Origin: CAYSQW01 sp964433135
GTDB lineage: Bacteria > Acidobacteriota > Aminicenantia > Aminicenantales > Aminicenantaceae
Reading direction: 5' to 3'
Length of the DNA stretch: 10,632 nucleotides
Assembly: GCA_964433135.1 (NCBI GenBank)
Contig: CAYSQW010000077.1
Coordinates: 1 to 10,632 of the forward strand
A program made the translations under genes and the position numbers. The notes under the pieces were generated by a model, which did no database searches, was not told the DNA's origin, and was given only the letters and a program-made list of their open reading frames with translations. Numbering within the stretch: the stretch's first letter is position 1; every line of letters begins with the position of its first letter. This document shows positions 6,707 through 10,632 of this stretch, in pieces.

Positions 6707-9700
6707 TTATTGCAGTCCGGCCAGGCGTGTCCGCGCGTCTTCGACTTCCGGGATGCCGGGGTCCGCGTCCTTCCAGAGGTCGAGAAACGTGGTGTAATGC
6801 TCCACGGCTTGCGCCTTATTCCCCTGCTTCTCATGGATGATTCCCAGGTGGTAAAAGGCCTTCACGTAGAGATCACCATAACCCAGTCTCCCCGTAGGGT
6901 GGCTTATGATATGTTCATATTCCTTTCGGGCCCCGGTAATATCATTGGCACGGAAGAGAGCCGTCCCTTTAAAATACCAATTCCATATTTTGGTTCCACT
7001 CATAGCGGAAAGCGTGGACTGGCTTTTATCTATGACTTCATACGCACGGTCGTACCGCTTATTCTCCAGCTCGATAATTCCCTGAAGCCAGTAATAATAA
7101 CCCATATCGTATTCGCCGCCGCCGCTGTCAAGTATGAGTTTTTGGAGCTCGTCCGCCGTTTTCTGCGCGGCGGTCAAGTCGTTTCGGGCAAGAGACACCA
7201 TGCCCCTGCCGACACGATAGTACCATTCCGCCTCCCGCACTTTGTCCGCGACAGCAAGCTGGAAGAGCTCCTCGTTTGTTTCCATAGCCCAATCGATACG
7301 TTCCAAACGGAGGGCGGCATTGACTCCGAGATTCATCCAGCTTCTTATCCATTGATTCCGGACGAGTTGCTTGGATTGCTCGATCCCTTCTCGAACGCGG
7401 CTTTCGAATTCATCGAATTTCCCCTGCAGCAGGCGCAGGGTTGCTATGGTTCTGTTTCCTCTCCAGCGCACGGAGGCGTCGTCGCTTGCGACCAGCCGCA
7501 TATACATTTCCTCGGCTTTTTCCCAATCCCCGGCATAGAGATGCACATCGCCCATATCCAGGAAGATATTCATATCATGGGGTGACAGGGAGCGGGCCTT
7601 TTCCAGCTCTGTCAGCGCTTTTTCATACTGTCCCTCTAAGCGATAGCTGTAGGACAAGCTCCGCCGGATACGGGCATTGTCACCGACATTTTTTAAATAG
7701 GATTCCAGAATTTCTTTCCGTTTATCGAGCAATCCCTTGGAACTGTAAGCACCGGCCAAATTGGTGTAGATAACCACGTCTTCAGTACCCAGCTCGATGG
7801 CCCTGCTGTAATGATGGATGGATTTTTCTCGATCTCCTTTCCTGACATAGACAATCCCCAGGTAATTGTGACCGGAGATATCATCGGGGTAAAGTTCGAC
7901 AAGTCTCAGAAGCGCTTTTTCGGCCTCGTCCAGATCTCTTTCCACGTCCATGTAATAAGCGCCTCGGATCAAGTATTTTTCGCGCTCGGAGAGCCTATCG
8001 CTGAGCTCAAGGGCTTTCTTAAGGTATTCGTCCCCCTCGTCATAATAACCGAGGTTGTGGTACGACCAGGCCATGGCATGATAGGCGGAAGCGAATTCGG
8101 GATCGATGGCGACGGCCTTTTCCATGTTTTCAATAACGTTCTTGTATTCCCCCTTGACGTCGTATCTGATCCCCTCGACATAATATTTATAGGCTTCGGG
8201 GGAGTGGGTCGTTACGACACCGATCTGCTTGTCGATATCGCTTTCGATCTGCTGCGGGGTGAAATTGAGAGCGGTTTTAACGGCCCGGGTGATCTTGTCC
8301 ACCGATTCGCTGATGCTCCCTTCGCCTATCCCATCTTCCCTTAATGACGCGACCACGGTTCCGGTCCCGGCATCGAGAAGAGAAATATTGATGATGAATG
8401 TGTCGTCCGCCGTCATGAAGTTTCCGCGCAGGATGTGATTGACTCCTCCCTGGGAGGCGACCTGCCGCAGATCATGGGTGGTATACTTTCCGCGGTCCAG
8501 GATATCGAGTTTTTCGAGCAGCGTGTAGACCTTTTCGCCGCTCAGGACATGCAGGTATTTGGACTGGCTCAGATCCGTTATCAGAAGCTCGCAGAGTCCG
8601 CTCCGCCAGTGATCGAGGGTGTCGCTGCCGGAATTGTTCTCGAAATAGAGCACGGCCAGGGAAGGTTTATCCGTGGGGACGGGTGCGGCGACGTCGGGAC
8701 GCGGGCGGATCAAAAAATATCCTGCGATCAGGATGACAGCGAAGAGAAGAAGCGCCGGAATGACTATTTTCTTCGGGCTGAGCTGCACCGTGATTTCACG
8801 GGAGGTCAGGGGCTTTTTGGACGGGATGGTTTTTTCGGTGGTGGGAAGGCTTTTTTCGATCCCTTCAAGGGCGGCGGCGGCTTCGGAGGCGTTTTGGAAG
8901 CGTTTTTCCTTGTCCTTTTCCAGGCACTTGAGGATGAGGGAGGAGAGATTTGTAGGAATGCGGGGATTGAGTTTCACCGGATCCTCGGGGGCTTCGCTTT
9001 TCTGCTTGAGCCCCACGGCCAAGGCGGTGTCGCCTTCGAAAGGAAGCTTTCCTGTCAGCATCTCATAGAGAATGATGCCCAGAGAATAGATGTCCGAACG
9101 GGAGTCGACGTCCTTGGCCTCGATCTGTTCGGGAGACATGTATTCCGGGGTGCCGATCATGGCGCCGCGCCCCGTTATCCTTTTGTGCGCTGCGGAGCGG
9201 GCGATCCCGAAATCCATAATCCGCGCGTTTCCGTCCCTGTCGATCATGATGTTGCCCGGCTTGAGGTCGCGGTGGACGATGCCCGCTTTGTGGGCCTCCG
9301 CAAGTCCGGCGCATACCTGGCGGCCGATATGGACCGCGGTTCCGATCGACAGCTGTTTGGACATCCGTATCATGTTTTTGAGGTCTTCACCGGCAATATA
9401 CTCCATGGTGAGGTAATAGGTGCCGGCTTCGCGATTAAGGTCGTACATGCGGCAGACATGCTTGTGCGATATATTCCTGGCCGATTTGAGCTCGTTGCGA
9501 AAGCGCTCGATGGTTTTTTCGTCAGCGGCCAGCTCGGGTGTTATGAGTTTGAGAGCGATCTTCTCATGGATCTCGGTGTCGAAGACCTTGTAGACCTTGC
9601 CCATTCCGCCGCGGCCCAGCTCCTCGATGATCCGGTAGCGATCGGCGAAGGTGGAACCTGTGGTGAGTTCCTCGCGGGGCGTTTCGATGGTTTGGGTGGC

Positions 9701-9808
9701 ATGCTCGGGAGTCTCGGCGACGGAATCGGTAAGCGGCGCAGCGCATTCCTTGCAGAATTTTGAATCCGGCGGATTATCGGTATGACACTTGGGGCAACGA
9801 TGAGCCAT
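6707..9808 (-). CDS. Kinase B: paralogous zinc-ribbon Ser/Thr kinase with TolB-like and TPR domains
   Basis: A 1033 aa paralogue of kinase A with the same domain order. Zinc ribbon C5, C8, C19, C22; kinase with GRGGMG (65-70), K87, HRDLKPGN (179-186), DFG (199-201) and GTPEYMSPEQ (219-228), predicted active; membrane helix about 348-367; TolB-like domain starting at PSLAVLYFENNSG (382); TPR region from about 538 to the end. Up to about residue 540 the two proteins are nearly identical; the TPR region is clearly more divergent, and the last 25 residues are again almost the same. This suggests duplication followed by change of the presumed sensing or partner-binding half. The ATG at 9808 follows a run of eight G and has a good promoter 30-60 bp upstream. 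It should be the first gene of a B-A transcription unit. Confidence 0.93.
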   Translation of the reverse strand: MAHRCPKCHTDNPPDSKFCKECAAPLTDSVAETPEHATQTIETPREELTTGSTFADRYRIIEELGRGGMGKVYKVFDTEIHEKIALKLITPELAADEKTIERFRNELKSARNISHKHVCRMYDLNREAGTYYLTMEYIAGEDLKNMIRMSKQLSIGTAVHIGRQVCAGLAEAHKAGIVHRDLKPGNIMIDRDGNARIMDFGIARSAAHKRITGRGAMIGTPEYMSPEQIEAKDVDSRSDIYSLGIILYEMLTGKLPFEGDTALAVGLKQKSEAPEDPVKLNPRIPTNLSSLILKCLEKDKEKRFQNASEAAAALEGIEKSLPTTEKTIPSKKPLTSREITVQLSPKKIVIPALLLFAVILIAGYFLIRPRPDVAAPVPTDKPSLAVLYFENNSGSDTLDHWRSGLCELLITDLSQSKYLHVLSGEKVYTLLEKLDILDRGKYTTHDLRQVASQGGVNHILRGNFMTADDTFIINISLLDAGTGTVVASLREDGIGEGSISESVDKITRAVKTALNFTPQQIESDIDKQIGVVTTHSPEAYKYYVEGIRYDVKGEYKNVIENMEKAVAIDPEFASAYHAMAWSYHNLGYYDEGDEYLKKALELSDRLSEREKYLIRGAYYMDVERDLDEAEKALLRLVELYPDDISGHNYLGIVYVRKGDREKSIHHYSRAIELGTEDVVIYTNLAGAYSSKGLLDKRKEILESYLKNVGDNARIRRSLSYSYRLEGQYEKALTELEKARSLSPHDMNIFLDMGDVHLYAGDWEKAEEMYMRLVASDDASVRWRGNRTIATLRLLQGKFDEFESRVREGIEQSKQLVRNQWIRSWMNLGVNAALRLERIDWAMETNEELFQLAVADKVREAEWYYRVGRGMVSLARNDLTAAQKTADELQKLILDSGGGEYDMGYYYWLQGIIELENKRYDRAYEVIDKSQSTLSAMSGTKIWNWYFKGTALFRANDITGARKEYEHIISHPTGRLGYGDLYVKAFYHLGIIHEKQGNKAQAVEHYTTFLDLWKDADPGIPEVEDARTRLAGLQ

Positions 9809-9835
9809 CTTCCCCCCCCTTTTCTTCCTATAAGA

Positions 9836-9865
9836 ATCATATCAACAACATTTGGGGAGAGTCAA
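9836..9865 (-). promoter_or_regulatory. Promoter of kinase B
   Basis: On the minus strand TTGACT (9865-9860) is followed after 18 bp by TATGAT (9841-9836), five of six matches in each box. The start of transcription would be near 9829, about 20 nt before the ATG. The -35 box begins 13 bp after the end of palindrome copy 3. Confidence 0.6.
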
Positions 9866-9878
9866 CACCATTTCTATT

Positions 9879-9924
9879 GGGGTCGGGCCCGGAAATTCCG
9901 ATCGGAATTTTCAGGCCCGACCCC
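9879..9924. repeat. 46 bp palindromic repeat, copy 3
   Basis: Arms as in the other copies with core AATTCCGATCGGAATT; two of 23 pairs are imperfect (positions 12/35 and 14/33). It lies 5 bp after the stop codon of the truncated permease and just upstream of the kinase B promoter. Confidence 0.9.
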
Positions 9925-9929
9925 ATTGT

Positions 9930-9983
9930 TTATTCGTAGCGGAGGGAATCGACGGGATCGGCCAGGGCGGCTTTAACCGCCAT
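9930..9983 (-). pseudogene. C-terminal remnant of an ABC-transporter permease
   Basis: The minus strand encodes M-AVKAALADPVDSLRYE followed by a TAA stop (9932-9930). An ending of the type A-x-x-DPxxSLRYE is characteristic of FtsX/MacB-family permeases, in which this tail follows the last membrane helix. The upstream codons do not continue as a permease: the frame reads LLL-I-P-G-H and then meets TGA at 10007-10005. Only about 17 codons of the gene remain, so the rest was deleted or replaced. The palindrome at its 3' end lies as at the other genes, which suggests the tail and palindrome were once the end of a functional gene. Confidence 0.6.
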
Positions 9984-9984
9984 C

Positions 9985-10295
9985 AATAATAAGATCGGGC
10001 CATGTCATAACGAAAAAAAACACGTTACGCAATATTTCGCCTTAGAAACGGCCTTAGAGGCGATATTCGCGACTGAAAATCGCGTTTGCATTTAAAGTCT
10101 TATCCCCTTTCTTACGATCCCCCTTTACTAGATGGGAATAGAGAGAGAAAACACGGCCCGATCCCGAATTTTAGTCATAAAGCAAGCCTATCCTGTAATC
10201 ATTCCCTACCTACAATCGTTGTGCATTGGGCCTTAGAACGAGCTGTATGTGTTTGGATTTGAAGGGATTGTGGAAATTTCCAGGAATTTGTCAAA
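9985..10295. other. Non-coding region between permease remnant and third kinase
   Basis: No supported gene in either strand. It contains three copies of GCCTTAGA (10039-10046, 10051-10058, 10230-10237), an 11 bp dyad GCGA-TAT-TCGC (10060-10070), and an overlapping small inverted repeat CGCGA / TCGCG (10068-10072, 10080-10084). The sequence may be the scar of the event that removed the permease, or upstream regulatory DNA of the third kinase. Confidence 0.5.
10039..10058. repeat. Short direct repeat GCCTTAGA (third copy at 10230)
   Basis: GCCTTAGA occurs at 10039-10046 and 10051-10058 with 12 bp period, and again at 10230-10237 where the context GCCTTAGAACG closely matches the first copy, GCCTTAGAAACG. 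Short, so chance cannot be excluded. Confidence 0.3.
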
Positions 10296-10324
10296 TTGAC
10301 TTCTCCCTACTATATTGATAATAT
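10296..10324 (+). promoter_or_regulatory. Promoter of the third kinase
   Basis: TTGACT (10296-10301), 17 bp spacer, TAATAT (10319-10324): a near-consensus sigma70-type promoter. Transcription would begin near 10331, about 22 nt before the GTG start. The boxes and spacer resemble the kinase B promoter. Confidence 0.65.
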
Positions 10325-10341
10325 TTTCATCGCTATATTAT

Positions 10342-10347
10342 GAGGGG
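10342..10347 (+). promoter_or_regulatory. Ribosome-binding site GAGGGG fixing the GTG start
   Basis: GAGGGG lies 5 nt before the GTG at 10353. The nearby ATG at 10340 is out of frame and reaches TAG after ten codons, so the GTG is the start. Confidence 0.6.
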
Positions 10348-10352
10348 ATATA

Positions 10353-10632
10353 GTGTCAGTAAAATGTCCTAGGTGTCAGACGGAAAATTCCGATACACTC
10401 AAGTTCTGTGGTGAGTGTGGCAATCAATTAATCCCATCAAACAAAATCTCTCCATCTGTAACAAAAACCGTTGAAACTCCTACCAGAAGATTAGCGCTAG
10501 GCTCTATCTATGCAGAGAGGTATGAAATCCTGGAAGATCTAGGAAAAGGCGGCATGGGAGAAGTCTACAAGGTCAAAGATGAAAAACTCGATGAAGAGAT
10601 GGCGCTCAAAGTTTTAAAACCCGAGATCGCTG
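10353..10632 (+). CDS. Third zinc-ribbon Ser/Thr kinase, partial (5' end only)
   Basis: The frame from GTG 10353 is open to the window edge (93 complete codons). It encodes a zinc ribbon with the same cysteine positions as kinases A and B (C5, C8, C19, C22). A Thr/Ser-rich linker with TKTVETP (37-43) follows, then the beginning of a Hanks-type kinase domain: ERYEILEDLGKGGMGEVYKV (55-74), with glycine loop GKGGMG (64-69) and the VAIK-type lysine at K86 (MALK). It is clearly homologous to A and B but much less similar to them than they are to each other. Its codon choice is more A+T-rich (TTA, CTA, AGA, AAA common). It is on the opposite strand, divergent from kinase B. Whether it also carries TolB-like and TPR domains lies outside the window. 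Confidence 0.88.
   Translation, partial: MSVKCPRCQTENSDTLKFCGECGNQLIPSNKISPSVTKTVETPTRRLALGSIYAERYEILEDLGKGGMGEVYKVKDEKLDEEMALKVLKPEIA

Noticed and set aside
8435..9763. Long plus-strand open frame opposite kinase B (442 codons)
   Set aside because: Same reason as its counterpart in kinase A: it is explained by the conserved coding sequence on the other strand, and no start signal supports it.
3499..9924. Palindromes as a CRISPR array or inverted repeats of an insertion sequence
   Set aside because: The spacing is about 3.1-3.2 kb and contains normal kinase genes. There are no short spacers, no transposase gene and no target-site duplications seen.

Overview
The window looks like chromosomal DNA of a free-living, diderm-like bacterium of moderate GC. 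The large zinc-ribbon / Ser-Thr kinase / TolB-like / TPR proteins, and an ABC-permease tail ending in DPVDSLRYE, suggest an Acidobacteriota or Candidatus Aminicenantes type genome. This is an inference from protein architecture only; there is no rRNA or other phylogenetic marker here.

Layout, left to right. Positions 1-373 are non-coding and lead, through a good sigma70-type promoter (315-344), into a small secreted lipocalin-like hypothetical protein (374-826, +). Converging on it with a 10 bp gap is a minus-strand series. Read in its own direction, that series is kinase B (9808-6707), kinase A (6641-3546), a nitroreductase (3417-2851) and a membrane-anchored alkaline-phosphatase/sulfatase-superfamily enzyme (2846-837). 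Kinases A and B are tandem paralogues of 1031 and 1033 aa. The sulfatase-like frame is open about 525 bp upstream of its first conventional start (a TTG). The extra 175 codons encode five membrane segments, and the best start is a CTG placed behind an AGGGGAG Shine-Dalgarno sequence. Right of kinase B are a promoter, a 46 bp palindrome, the last 17 codons of a lost ABC permease, about 300 bp of non-coding DNA, a strong plus-strand promoter (10296-10324) and the beginning of a third kinase (10353 to window end, +, GTG start) with the same N-terminal plan.

The main structural theme is kinase duplication combined with a 46 bp near-perfect palindrome present three times (3499-3544, 6657-6702, 9879-9924). 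Each copy lies 1-5 bp after a minus-strand stop codon (kinase A, kinase B, permease remnant). The palindromes have no T-tract on the transcript side, so they resemble REP-like or mRNA 3'-end elements more than classical terminators. The copy between the two full kinases ends in CCCC, directly before A6-G6, which is the ribosome-binding site of kinase A.

Working model: the kinases are one-pass membrane sensors, with a cytoplasmic zinc ribbon and kinase domain and an extracytoplasmic TolB-like and TPR region. Kinases B and A are probably co-transcribed. The nitroreductase and sulfatase-like genes probably form a translationally coupled pair. Nothing in the sequence shows what the kinases sense or phosphorylate.
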